64,000 bases of DNA from Mesostigma viride (GCA_009746045.1 RPFO01000111.1:137001-201000); one strand, 5' to 3'; counted from the first letter of the stretch, positions 32,301 through 42,612 are shown. The notes: generated by a model not told the origin, from the sequence alone. Program-made: numbers and translations.

Positions 32301-35300
32301 CTAGAGATGAATGAGCATCGGCCTTGGGGAGATTCTTGCCGCCACCTGGACAAAAGGGTGGTGGAGACAGAACAGGTGGCTAGTGGTGGTGGTGTCAGTG
32401 ATGGTACTATTGGAGTGATAGCAGGTCGTCAGCAATGCAGGAGGGTGTTGGTGTTCCTGTTAATGGTGGTGAGGTGGTGGTGGCGGCATTGTGTTTGTTG
32501 TTGGTGGCAGTGTTGTTGTTGGTGGCAGTGGTGTTCTCAGTAATGGCGGTGGCGACGGTCAAGGGGTGAGCATAAAAGCTACGATCGCAAGCACCCTCAA
32601 AACTCAGCGCACCCAACCTGAAGACGACAAGTAGAGTACTCGCCCTCCCGGCCTCCACACCCAGGGAACCCACCTGCATGCTCTCTCCACGCTTCTGCAC
32701 CAGCTTGAGGCCATCCTCAAAGCTGCGGATGAAACATAGGTACGCAAGAGGGTAGGAACGTGGGAACAAGTGCACCGAGGGGTTAGCGTGTGGGTGGCCA
32801 TTGTGTTGAGATGCTGAGTGCCGATAGCACCAGCAGAGGGAAAAAAATGATACAAACTTGGTGTCATGAACCCAAACAGGAGGAAAAATGGTTTCGACTT
32901 AGGACTTAGTTTTTTTGCAAAACTTAGCCCTGACCGGGAGAAGACAAGTCTGCGGCCTGCGGGGGCTGAGATTAAATAAGAGGTACCTTGAAATTAAATA
33001 AGAGGCGTGCATCTATGAATATATAGTTTTGGAGGCGAGTTTCTGTTGGCGTTAAGTCGTAGTATTGTACGATTGATAGATTGGTAGTGCATTGGTGGTA
33101 CTGCACGACGGTATTGGACGGAGTTCCCGGAATCCCGGTCTGGCAAGCGGATTTTGCATCTCACGGGTACATCTCACGGGTACACGACGCGGCACGACGT
33201 TGTACAGCAAAATGGCTCGCAGAAAAGCTAGGAACCTGGGCGACTATTTGGCGCCGCGTCGGTCGTGACGTTGTTTACTCCGTTGGATCTGCATCTACGG
33301 CGTTTGTGGGTTGTTTCGAAACCCGGTCGATGAGATTTTAAGGAGAAGTGGGGTATATAACTGATCCTTTTTTGACAACTTTGTGAAAATGTAAAAGTCG
33401 AGATGAATTAAACGGCTTGACATGTTGTCGTCCACTACTACACGTTAACGCCAATCGAAACTCGCGTCCAAAAATATATCTGGATAGAGGCATGTCTCGT
33501 ATGTAATTTCAAGGTACCTCTTGATTAATCTCGGGCCCCGCCTCGGGCTATAAGTTTGCAAAAAAAAAGTCTTTAAGTCCGGGCAAAGGTGAACAGGAGG
33601 AAAAATGAGAGCCCAAACACTCCCTGCCCCCCCCTGCAACACGTCTCCAAAGAAGCTTTTCTCCCGACTTCTTTCCCCCCTCCCCCATTCCCCTCCTTAC
33701 CCCTCCCCCCCCCCTCAACTGCGAGCAAGCGCGAAGCACCCACCTGAGCGCGCCCGCGAAGGTGAGCGCCGTGTACTCGCCCAGGCTGAGACCCGCCGCC
33801 ACATTGCACTTTGCGATGATGTCCGCGCCGCCCTCGGTGGCCTTGAGCTTCTCCAGCCCTGCCAGGGAGGAGACAAAGATGGCCGGCTGGGAGGGGAGAG
33901 AGGGGGAGACACATAGATGGCAGCAGGAGGAGAAGAGGACGACCACGACATGTCAGCGCACACAGGTGATCAGGGTGGGGAAGGCATGGGAGGGCAACCA
34001 TCAGGGCGTGGAAGACATGGGCCTGCACACAACAGGGAGCAAGTGGTGAAGGCATGGCCGTGCAAGCATGAGATGGACCACGTGTCGCAGTCAGACAGGT
34101 GCTATCAAAAGACAGGGATGCAGCGTAATGGCAGTGGAGTGGCAAGCACCCCTGAAATACACTCATTTTGGTTAAGGTGCTTATATATACGTACAGACGC
34201 AGAGGGCTTGTGACGACCAGGCAGTCCTCCCACCGCATCCTCATGGTGCCCTACCTGGCTGACAGCCGAGCGCTCGCACGATGCCCTACCTGCCTGATGT
34301 TGCTATTCTTGTCCATGCCATCTACTAGCCCCTTCCCCTACCTGGCTGATGGCGGTCGAGTTGAGCTTCTCCGCAGGGCCCTCGATGCACAGCTTGAGAA
34401 GGTCAAAACTGTAGGGGGGGGGGGGCGGCGCGAGCAGAAGGCAGGTGTAGGGGCAGGAGCAAGTGTAAGGGTAGGCGTGTCAGATATAGGGGGGCGGGCC
34501 AACGCGGCAAGGCATGCGCAAGGGCGGCCGTGGAAGGGGGCCGATGATGCTCCACACGGTGCGCAGGAGGGAATGGGGGCCATGGGGGGGGAGGCCAGTG
34601 GAAGAGGCAAGGCGGGAGGGGCGGGAGGCATGCGGGAAAGTCAGGGGAGCGCTTCAGGTGTGCATGGGGGACATGCAGGGCACGGGGGCATGAGGGCACA
34701 CCTGCAAAATCTAGCTTACCCCAGCACTTCGTTGGCGCGCGCAAAGAGCTCCTTGGCGGCGGGCACTGTCTCCGTCACCTCCTTCGCCATGCCCACACTT
34801 TGGGCTCCCTGACAACGCAGTAGAGAAACAGCCACCGCACAAGGGGACAGCCACCGCGCGAGAGCACATTTTTCTGGTTTATTTGTACATGATTTAGTTA
34901 GGGTGATGGCAACACCGCACATCCCCACGCGGGTGGGCATCGCATGGGGGGCAGGCGGCAGTGTCAGGGACACGGCCTTGGTATGGGTCGCTCCAAGGTA
35001 TACACAGGGGGGAGCGCTCCATTTAGTTGCAATGACAGGAGCTGCGTCCCATCGGATGGGCACAACGCAGTGGGCCTGCACTCATTAGAAGCAAGTGACT
35101 GCATGCTGCCTGGGCATTCTTGGCCCAAAACAACAGTGCGGCATTGACACACGAGTTGCCTCCCGTCAGAGATCTGTGTGTCCTAGGTGCTGGTGATGTG
35201 TCGCGTTACTGTGGTGCGAGTGCCAGTAGTACAGATAAGGGTAAAGGGGGCCAGCAGGGAGTAAAAGGGAACAGGGGCAAGCAATAAGGAATGGGAGAAC

Positions 35301-36167
35301 ACGTTGGTGATGTAATTGACATCGGCAGGGACGACGTACAACTCTCTTCGAAGGCAATAAAACCTTAAAGTATTAAATTTTTTTATATTTTATCTTTTCA
35401 ATGTTACGGTACCATGCAGTCGAATAACGGAGATATAGTGATACTCCTCAGGTAGCGGACAAGTTAACATGGCGCAGTGACGTACCGGCTACCGCGTCGA
35501 AGCAGGCATACTCGTTTAAGTGGTCAAACGACTTAACCCCCCCGCAAGCAAGCAAACGATAAAAAAGCTGGCAACCTTTGAAAGCCATGCATTTCATCAA
35601 ATATCGACGCACGTGGACCAATGCGCTACATACCAATAACCCCCCCTGGAAACCTGATGTGGTGCAACCGTTTCACAAGAATTTTACAACCTTGGTAGCA
35701 AGGGGAACGTGGCTAAACCGGCCAAGAAACGCTGCAGTGCCCATTTCGAGCCAACAGAAACCTATGTATCTATGTATATAAGGACATATTTGGGACATCT
35801 CGGCAGGATATAGGACTTCTGCGGCGAGGTTATATTTGATAGAGGAAATCCAACAAGGAAGTTTATCAACCGTGCAGCAACACGGTAGCGCACGAAAAAG
35901 TACATCAGGACAGGAAACGCGCCAAGACCATTGCACAGATGTTTCAAATACATAGTGCACTGAAGATATCCGTACCTGTCCAGGGAAAAAGAACCCAGTT
36001 TGGGGCTTGAATCCCGCAAATTTATTATCGTTTCCTGAAGCTCGCACGCAAAACGCCTTCTTGGTTCGAACGGGGGCAGCCCTGGCCCGTGCAGCCACGG
36101 CATTTCCGGCGAGGGATACCCGGGAGGATAGTCCCGTGACAGCAGGAGCAAGAGTAGCTGACGACAT
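29349..36167 (-). CDS. fabD: Malonyl-CoA:acyl-carrier-protein transacylase, plastid-targeted
   Basis: Ten exons read downward: 36167-35976, 34808-34720, 34408-34342, 33886-33744, 32722-32674, 32215-32078, 31821-31741, 31022-30846, 30207-30121, 29411-29349 (361 aa, frame closes exactly). It loads malonyl groups onto ACP for type II fatty-acid synthesis. Residues 1 to about 44 are rich in Ala/Ser/Arg/Val with no acidic residue, a plastid transit peptide by appearance. Catalytic signatures: FFFPGQGAQS (59-68, split by intron 1), nucleophile Ser150 in GLSLGEY, Arg175 in QKRGESMQ for the malonyl carboxylate, and His263 in GAFHTRYM. Length without the transit peptide is typical of stand-alone FabD. 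Introns 3, 8 and 9 begin with donor echoes; intron 4 carries a fold-back element. A modular polyketide-synthase AT domain is excluded by the stand-alone layout. Confidence 0.95.
29955..30122 (-). repeat. Donor echoes in transacylase intron 9
   Basis: The exon 9 end GGGCCCAACAAG^GTGAG recurs on the minus strand as GGGGCCGAGCAAGGTGGG (about 30065-30082), GTCGGGCACAACAAGGGG (about 30011-30028) and TGGCACCCAACAAAGTTGTG (29962-29981). If the first echo were used as donor (exon end 30070), the exon would grow by 51 nt, in frame and without a stop, adding a near-copy of the preceding residues (DACKMGPSK after DAYEIGPNK). Confidence 0.75.
30691..30846 (-). repeat. Donor echoes in transacylase intron 8
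   Basis: The exon 8 end GCCAAGCAG^GTACGG is followed on the minus strand by TGGCCAAGCAGGTGAGGG (about 30784-30801), GGACCAAACAGGTGAGAG (about 30735-30752), GTGGCCAAGTGGGTGAGGG (about 30713-30731) and GTGGCCAAGTGGGTAAGAA (about 30691-30709). Confidence 0.75.
31040..31147. repeat. (GGAGGGGGAA)n 10-bp microsatellite
   Basis: About eleven copies directly upstream (gene sense) of transacylase exon 8. It reads TTCCCCCTCC on the coding strand and so forms an extended pyrimidine tract before the acceptor. Confidence 0.95.
32875..33607. mobile_element. Fold-back element with about 170-bp inverted repeats in transacylase intron 4
   Basis: A 16-bp direct repeat AACAGGAGGAAAAATG (32875-32890 and 33592-33607) flanks a 701-bp segment. 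Its two arms (about 32891-33062 and 33430-33591) are imperfect inverted repeats sharing AGAGGTACCTTGAAATTA and GGCGAGTTTCTGTTGGCGTT-like blocks. The centre has no coding frame of note. Tips do not match a superfamily I can name, and 16 bp is long for a transposon target duplication. Confidence 0.7.
34246..34360 (-). repeat. Donor echoes in transacylase intron 3
   Basis: On the plus strand the exon 3 end and donor read CCCTACCTGGCTGATGGCGG (34336-34355). Two intronic copies follow: CCCTACCTGCCTGATGTTGC (about 34283-34302) and CCCTACCTGGCTGACAGCCG (34250-34269). In gene sense each presents CAG^GTAGGG. Confidence 0.8.
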
Positions 36168-38265
36168 GTTTAGGATGATATGTGCTGCAGTTGCCTGTCT
36201 CAGCTATGGCGCCAGAAGCACGAGCGTGTGTACACCAGCCTGCCCAGCCGGGGACGACCTCCTGTAGAATGCCAGACCGTGCACCGGAACGCGTGACGTA
36301 AGCTGCACCGCATTGATATTTTCCAGAAAATATCAAGGTCTTGCAACAGCGCTCCGAGGGCGCGGCGCGTGCTCAGAAGGCCCCCAGGAAACCATTCTGA
36401 GCGACGCAACTCCCCTTGTTTTACCTCCCAAATGTAAAAAACCTGCACTTTTGGAAGTTACCGGTTAGAAAAGTTACTTTGATCCTGCTTGATTGTTATT
36501 AATTCCGATGTAATGGGCGTCAGCAGTCAGCACTCAGCAGGGGGCTGCTGCACGTTGTTAGGCGTATTTCCGGGTGAATGGGTATTTTTATTAACCAATA
36601 GGAATATCATTAGGTTAAGAGGTACCACGTATCGACCAGCTGGTTACCCTCTGAGGGTAGTGTGATAGGTGAAAGGTTTAGAAAGGAGCATTGTTAGGCG
36701 TATTCATCCTTGGGTCAGCTTCATCATCAAAATGTTTTGCTCAATGGTCAATGCGCATGTTCAGTTTCTAACCGTAAAATTAAAAGCCAAACGGCTTATA
36801 TGTTGTTGTTCTTGTTGCTGTTGTTGACTTGTTAGTTGTTGCCCACGCCGCACATGGGCAGCAGAGAGAAACGGCTTATGTACCGCGCGGCATTCGGCAC
36901 ACTAGGCACTCGGCAGGCGCGCAACAACAACAACTTGAACAAGCTTGAACAACACTGGCTACACAGTCTTCTAGCTGCCCATGTGCGGCGTGGGCAACAA
37001 CAACAAAAAAAAAAAAAAAAAAAAAAAGTCTTCTAGAATGTCTTCTAAGATTCTTCTACAGTAAGACAATACCTGCGGTCGCCCAGGACAACTGCCACGC
37101 CCTGTGTCGTGGGCAACAAGCCAACAACAGCTGCCACGCCCAGTGTCTTTTTGCGTGCTATCACTGCTATGACTGCTGTCGTTGAGGTTGTTTGGTTCGG
37201 GCATGACCTCTGGATATTCAGCGCAACGTCGGGTATATATATATAATTACAACTATACTAGGAAGTAGAATATTTGGCCCGGCTTTCCATCGAATACATG
37301 CATACCAAGTACGCTGAGTACTTAGCGTTGTAGGGTGACTTGCCGCACGTACACGCCGCATGTACATGGAATTGCCCGCCCTTTACCCAAGGAAATGCTG
37401 TTTCGGACATGGAAAATCTTCACAGGTAGCCAGTGTGTTGTCCGGTCGCAGGCGTTTAGCAGTCTCCGAGTCAGCATTTGTGATCGGGTCTATACTTCTA
37501 CTTTTACTTCGTAAAGCATCAGTGGCTGTCTCGGGGGTTAATATGCTGCCACGTGCGACGCGCTCCTGATTTTGGTTCATCCATGCTGACGATCTTCGAG
37601 GGAAGAAATGATGAGACGGCATTTCGTAGACTTTGAGGGAACCACTGTGATTCAATTGGTCGTACCTTAGGAGGGCACGTCCGTTGCATAAATTGTACCA
37701 GCCGAAAGGGATGCAGGCCGTGCTGTGGCCTCCAACCGTTGTACTTGGAATAATGCGTTTGTGTTTGTTTCCATACATCCAATTTGGGGCTTTCCACGTC
37801 CCACGAGCAACGGTTCCTTGACACAGTGTCCTGCCTGCTGTGTTGCTTCACAGCAATTTGACTGTGAGCATCTGTGGGCTGGCGAGTGGGAGTGCACACA
37901 GTAGTCCCACAATTTTTATACTTAGCACACTTGCTAACCGTACGAGTGTGGGTGGGCAGGCTTCTACAGTTGGGATGGATGACTTTGTTTGCCTCCGTTT
38001 GTCAGGATGGTGTTTGGTGCTTTGGATGGAATTAAGTCATGGCAGGCTTGTGCTCTCCTAATTGCATCGCCATGTTCGATGATTTCCAAGTCTAAAAGGC
38101 CGGTTGGTTGCCAGCCTTGTCTCTCTCCTCGTCTTCCTCCATCTTTCCCAGCAAATGTCATTGTTGCTTGTCATGATGTGCTTGATGATAAACGTTTGTT
38201 TGCTACCCACTTTCCTGGCTACACCTGCCCGAGGCGCATACACACAATGCACTCTTTTCTTTCCC
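36168..38265. other. Intergenic region upstream of the transacylase gene
   Basis: Should hold the transacylase promoter near 36168-36600. No TATA box stands out. It contains the inverted GTT/hairpin motif pair at 36831-37004 and a poly(A) run at 37005-37026. No conserved coding frame was recognised between 37.0 and 38.2 kb. Confidence 0.45.
36831..37004. repeat. Inverted pair of a GTT-tailed hairpin motif
   Basis: GTTGTTGCCCACGCCGCACA followed by TGGGCAGC (36836-36863) recurs inverted at about 36974-37004. The motif itself can fold (TGCCCA pairs with TGGGCA). The same motif is present twice, in direct orientation, at 54750-54890. Confidence 0.75.
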
Positions 38266-38388
38266 ATTTCGTGTCCACCCATGCAGTGCTACATGCTGGC
38301 CCTGGCTGAGGTTCAGTGCTTCCTCTTGTCGCAGTTCCTGCTGCATACAGCGGGACCGCTATCCCAGGGCTTCATCATCCAAGGATGA
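38266..38388 (+). CDS. Possible internal exon of an unidentified gene
   Basis: After a pyrimidine-rich stretch ending CCACCCATGCAG (acceptor near 38286) the sequence reads CYMLALAEVQCFLLSQFLL in one open frame to a stop at 38386-38388. It looks like protein-coding sequence and lies 200 bp before a second exon-like segment. The donor is not clear, and I do not recognise the family. Confidence 0.25.
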   Translation: MSCPPMQCYMLALAEVQCFLLSQFLLHTAGPLSQGFIIQG

Positions 38389-38591
38389 TCCAAACGACCC
38401 TAGAGATCGTGCATGATGGGGAAGCTGGCGTGAACATTGTGTGTGCTCTAGGTGCACTTGACAATTCATCCTGACGTTGTACTATGTGGGAGAATCTCCG
38501 CAGTCCAGGGATAGTTGTCTCACTTAAGGTGGACCGTAGGTACCCCCACCCCCCCCTGCCAGGGAGGTTGATGCGTAATCATATGTGCAGA

Positions 38592-38820
38592 CATCAATAA
38601 GCTTGTCATGATAGCTCAGCTGAAAGGTCTCATCAAGAGGATCCAGAATCGCGTGTACGACACCCAAATTGAAATCTTCAACTACAACTTAGCAAGTGGC
38701 AAGTTGCAGCAGCTAAAAATAGGTATTGGCTCCCCAGGCACATGGATTGACTTTCTCCCACATTTTATCAAGGAGACAACCAGCGCAGGCCAGAAATCGG
38801 GAGAACCCGGACCATGGTAG
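38592..38820 (+). CDS. Probable terminal exon of an unidentified gene, 3' end supplied by a dispersed element
   Basis: After an AG at 38590-38591 an open frame codes INKLVMIAQLKGLIKRIQNR and continues through IEIFNYNLASGKLQQLK to TWIDFLPHF, an amphipathic, coiled-coil-like segment. The 169-bp element inserted at 38769; the last 16 codons and the stop (38818-38820) come from it. I do not recognise the family. Confidence 0.35.
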
Positions 38821-38946
38821 CTCGAGCCTGCCGTTATCTTGTCCGCGTGTTCGCGTCGTTCAGGATGATGAATATGAATGGTGATGGAAATGTGTAGCCT
38901 TGTGCATTGAAATTATGGCTGGCTTACGTGTAGAGCGACATTTTAT
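38760..38946 (+). mobile_element. 169-bp dispersed element, copy 1, with 9-bp target duplication
   Basis: ACATTTTAT flanks the element on both sides (38760-38768 and 38938-38946). The body, 38769-38937, starts CAAGGAGACAACCAGCGCAG and ends TTACGTGTAGAGCG. It matches the copy at 48105-48468 almost base for base once that copy's LINE insertion is set aside; both bodies are 169 bp. It lacks terminal inverted repeats, a tRNA-like head and an A-rich tail. Confidence 0.85.
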
Positions 38947-39299
38947 ATGACACTGAAGGGATGTTACGTCCTTGGAATTTCAAAGCCCCAGGTCAAACGG
39001 AAAAGGTTTACTATTTTAAGGTTTCATGTTTGAAATGTGGTTGTTTCCATGCAAAGAGCAGCCTCCAAATTCATAACTTGGCCACCTCTAGAAATCACGC
39101 GGACTGAACAGGCTAACTCGCCGTGGACTGGTACCTAACTAATTGGCTGCACAAATTCAGCGTCGATCAGAAGATTTGTATTGTGGCCATGCCTAGGTTG
39201 GGGGGATGCCCCCCCCCCCCATTTGGCCAGAAGTGTGACCTTTTGGCTGGGCTGGGTGCACTTTTGGCGGGGCGCGCCAGCTGGCGCCAAAGTCCTGGC
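38947..39299. other. Short non-coding stretch before LINE A
   Basis: AT-richer sequence; no gene or repeat recognised. The 5' boundary of LINE A lies somewhere between about 39200 and 39310. Confidence 0.4.
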
Positions 39300-40883
39300 G
39301 CCGGGTACGGAAGGTTACCTATGGTCCACCTTAATAGTCTTGCAGCCGAATTCGAGGACACAGGTGTTATGCTGCTCTTCCGGGACATCTGCAACCGCCT
39401 TCTGCTGTCGTCGCAACCACCTCCAGCGGCTTGGCAACACAGTTTTCGCACGATGCTGTACAAGAACAAGGGGTCGCCTGCCGACCCCGGCAACTACAGA
39501 GGGGTGTGCATTCAAAGTGCCCCCCTCAAGCTTCTTATGCGGCTCACCCTGAACCGCCTGCGCACGGCCCTGGACGGTCACCTCAGCGAGACTCAGCACG
39601 GCTTCCGTTCAGGTCGCAACACAGTACAGGCGCTCTTCGCTACTCGCCGACTGGTGGAGGAACTGCAACGCCTTCAGCCTGGTGAGTCCCCTTTGCACCT
39701 TGTGCTGGTGGACTTCATCAAAGCCTTCGATTCGGTTTTCTGGCCTGCGCTTTGGGACATCCTCGAGTTGTTCCGGATCCCCCGCCCCCTGATTGCTGTC
39801 ATCCGCAACCTGTATGAAGGGTCCACCACTTCGGTGCGCACTTCTTACGGGACCACGCCCCCATGCCCTTTACAGAAGGGTGTGTGGCAGGGCTGCGTGT
39901 TGTCGCCCTACCTGTTCATTATTGTTGTCGAATACGTAATGATTCAGGCGCGCAAGCGATTTGCCCGCATTGTGGGCAGGGAACCAGGAGTGCAGGTGGC
40001 TAACAAATTCTGGCATGGCGGTGCGGACACGGAGATTCGGCTAGCAGACATCATTTACGCGGACGACACCACCCTCTTCGAGGACATGGAGCACGTGCAG
40101 ACATGGCTTGACTGCCTGGCTCTCGAGGCCCGTGCAGTGGGGCTGGAGGTCAGCAAGAAGACAGAGGCCCTGGCGGTTGGGCTCACCAACCCAGCGCCGC
40201 CCCTCTATCTCCTAGACGGCTCTCGAGTCCCGTATCGGGACCGCGTTAAGCTGCTGGGCAGCCTGCTCCCCAGCTGCGAGGCTGATGTGGACCATCGCAT
40301 CTCCCTCGCCTGGCACGCTTTACGTCAGTACCGGGCCCTGTGGCGCAAGCCCCTGGGCAAGATCGAGAAACAGGACCTGTTCAAGGTCCTCGTCCTTCCT
40401 GTTCTCACGTATGGCGCCGAGACGTGGACCCTCACCGCCGACCTGGCCCGCAAGCTGGACGGCGCGGTCACCAGCATGCTGCGTTCCATTTTCAGAGTAG
40501 GATATGCTGCTCATGTCCGCAATGAGGACCTGTACCAGGGCATGCCCTATATCACCAGCACAATTAAGCAACGCCGCCTGCAGCTTGTAGGGCACCTAGC
40601 TCGCACCAACCAGGTAGACACCTCACGTGGCCCCCCCGCAGGACTGCGACCAGCTCAGCCTGGCCGGCACCTCCTGACGTGGGCTGGGCCTAGTGATGTT
40701 AGACGCCGCAAGGCCCGCACCTTCAAGGAACAGCTAGTAGAGGACATGGGGGGCCTCGGCCTCTCCGTGATTTGGAAGAAGATGATGGACAAGGCCAAGT
40801 GGGCCCAGGTCATAGAGGACAATGAGCCCCCCCCAGTGGGGAAGCGCCCGCGTGTGCAATCCCGCGGGAGGCACGCCAGATAG
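39123..40883 (+). CDS. LINE A reverse transcriptase (5'-truncated)
   Basis: Uninterrupted frame to the stop at 40881-40883; LINE homology seems to start near 39310, and no ATG supports 39123 as a start (the codon is GTG). Reverse transcriptase motifs in order: NYRGVCIQS and QHGFRSGRNT, motif A LVDFIKAFDSVFW, motif B QKGVWQGCVLSPYLF, and the catalytic YADD at residues 312-315. The C-terminal part has the LVGHLARTNQVD-like segment seen in many LINEs. It ends in a basic tail (KRPRVQSRGRHAR). The absence of stops suggests a recent insertion. Without the endonuclease it cannot be autonomous. Confidence 0.85.
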   Translation: MDWYLTNWLHKFSVDQKICIVAMPRLGGCPPPPFGQKCDLLAGLGALLAGRASWRQSPGAGYGRLPMVHLNSLAAEFEDTGVMLLFRDICNRLLLSSQPPPAAWQHSFRTMLYKNKGSPADPGNYRGVCIQSAPLKLLMRLTLNRLRTALDGHLSETQHGFRSGRNTVQALFATRRLVEELQRLQPGESPLHLVLVDFIKAFDSVFWPALWDILELFRIPRPLIAVIRNLYEGSTTSVRTSYGTTPPCPLQKGVWQGCVLSPYLFIIVVEYVMIQARKRFARIVGREPGVQVANKFWHGGADTEIRLADIIYADDTTLFEDMEHVQTWLDCLALEARAVGLEVSKKTEALAVGLTNPAPPLYLLDGSRVPYRDRVKLLGSLLPSCEADVDHRISLAWHALRQYRALWRKPLGKIEKQDLFKVLVLPVLTYGAETWTLTADLARKLDGAVTSMLRSIFRVGYAAHVRNEDLYQGMPYITSTIKQRRLQLVGHLARTNQVDTSRGPPAGLRPAQPGRHLLTWAGPSDVRRRKARTFKEQLVEDMGGLGLSVIWKKMMDKAKWAQVIEDNEPPPVGKRPRVQSRGRHAR

Positions 40884-41056
40884 CTCCCCCTCATGCGGCT
40901 GCCTAGATAGATGTTGTAGTTAGCATGTTGTTAGATAGATGTAGATAGATTAGACCGGTAGGAATGTTGCACCCATCCATCCATCCATCGGGGTTAATGC
41001 TCCGTGACTCCCCAACGGGAGCACGAGTCTAATTAATTAATTAATTAATTAATAGT
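39300..41056 (+). mobile_element. LINE family A, 5'-truncated copy with intact reverse transcriptase frame
   Basis: Non-LTR retrotransposon. It contains the reverse transcriptase and C-terminal region, a 3' UTR with CATCCATCCATCC repeats, the hairpin sequence ACTCCCCAACGGGAGC and a (TTAA)n tail at about 41030-41053. The endonuclease region expected upstream is missing. Confidence 0.9.
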
Positions 41057-42212
41057 CTTATCGTGGGCAGGGAACCAGGAGTTCAGGTTGCTAACAAATT
41101 CTGGCATGGCGGTGCGGACACGGAGATTCGGCTGGCAGACATCATTTACACAGACGACACCACCCTCTTCGAGGACACTGAGCACGTGCAGACATGGCTT
41201 GACTGCCTGGCTCTCGAGGCCCGTGCAGTGGGGCTGGAGGTCAGCAAGAAGACAGAGGCCCTGGCGGTTGGGCTCACCAACTCACCGCCGCCCCTCTATC
41301 TCCTAGACGGCTCTCGAGTTCTGTATCGGAACCGCGTTAAGCTGCTGGGCAGCCTGCTCCCCAGCTGCGAGGTTGATGTGGACCATCGCATCTCCCTCGC
41401 CTGGCACGCTTTACGCCAGTACCGGGCCCTGTGGCGCAAGCCCCTGGGCAAGATCGAGAAACAGGACCTGTTCAAGGTCCTCGTCCTTCCTGTTCTCACG
41501 TATGGAGCCGAGACGTGGACTCTCACCGCCGACCTGGCCCGCAAGCTGGACGGCGCGGTCACCAGCATGCTGCGTTCCATTTTCAGAGTAGGATATGCTG
41601 CTCATGTCCGCAATGAGGACCTGTACCAGGGCATGCCCTATATCACCAGCAACGACGCCTGCAGCTAGTAGGGCACCTAGCTCGCACCAACCAGGTAGAC
41701 ACCTCACGTGGCCCCCCCGCAGGACTGCGACCAGCCCAGCATGGCCGGCACCTCCTGACGTGGGCTGGGCCCAGTGATGTTAGACGCCGCAAGGCCCGCA
41801 CCTTCAAAGAACAGCTAGTAGAGGACATGGGGGGCCTAGGCCTCTCCGTGATTTGGAAGAAGATGATGGACAAGGCCAAGTGGGCCCAGGTCATAGAGGA
41901 CAACGAGCCCCCCCCAGTGGGGAAGCGCCCGCGCGTGCAATCCCGCGGGAGGCACGCCAGATAGCTCCCCTAGGGCAGCGTGCGGCTGCCTAGACAGATG
42001 TTGTAGTTAGAATGCTGTTAGATAGATGTAGTATTTAGCCAATGTAGATAGATTAGACCGGTAGGACTGTTTGCACCCATCCATCCATCCATCGGGGTTA
42101 ATGCTCCGTGACTCCCCAACGGGAGCACGAGTCTAATTAATTAATTAATCGGGGTTAATGCTCCGTGACTCCCCAACGGGAGCACGCGGGTCTAATTAAT
42201 TAATTAATTAAT
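41057..42212 (+). pseudogene. LINE family A, second, decayed copy
   Basis: Starts abruptly within the reverse transcriptase (matching about 39967 of copy 1) and runs to the tail. The catalytic motif is YTDD rather than YADD (41147-41158), and a deletion after GMPYITS (near 41650) shifts the frame, so the first frame stops at 41668. The 3' tail is present twice (about 42090-42150 and 42151-42212), each with the hairpin and (TTAA)n. Confidence 0.9.
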
Positions 42213-42612
42213 CACTCCCCGGAAAGGAGAACTTTTGCGGATGACTGTAGGTGTCAGTTGGCGATGCCTTAGGATCCGGAGACGTCCGTCCTATAGTCAA
42301 CAAAAGTTGGTGCGAGAGGTCCCCAGTTCGATTCCGGCCTAGATTCATTTGCAGATCGCGTTTTCCGCAGACCGGCACTGAACGCAAATGGTTTTCACCT
42401 TTGCAGCGTTCCAAATCAGAATAGATATAGAGTATAAGATTGTTCTCTCTCTATTATATAAGATTGTTCTGTCTCTATCACTTCATAAGATGGTTTTGTA
42501 GCTAGATTAGACCGGTAGGATTGTGTGTGCCCATCCATCCATCCATCCATCGCCGGGGTTAATGCTCCGTGGCTCCCCAACGGGAGCACGAGATTAATTA
42601 ATTAATTTTTAG
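42213..42612 (+). mobile_element. tRNA-related SINE with a LINE A-type 3' tail
   Basis: The head (42213-42345) has a box A-like stretch GTGTCAGTTGG and a box B-like AGTTCGATTCC. The body (ATTCATTTGCAGATCGCG to TTTTCACCTTTGCAG) is repeated at 62774-62868 and 63480-63576. The last about 110 bp (AGATTAGACCGGTAGGA, CCATCCATCC, the CTCCCCAACGGGAG hairpin, TTAA repeats) match the LINE A 3' UTR. Sharing of the 3' tail is the established way SINEs use a partner LINE's machinery. Confidence 0.8.

Noticed and set aside
39123-39300. LINE A N-terminal extension beginning at 39123
   Set aside because: The first codon is GTG and the residues lack LINE similarity; the frame is open by chance upstream of the truncation point.
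42255-42345. Possible tRNA gene (box A- and box B-like motifs)
   Set aside because: No cloverleaf with a proper anticodon stem could be drawn, and the same sequence recurs attached to a SINE body; it is a SINE head.
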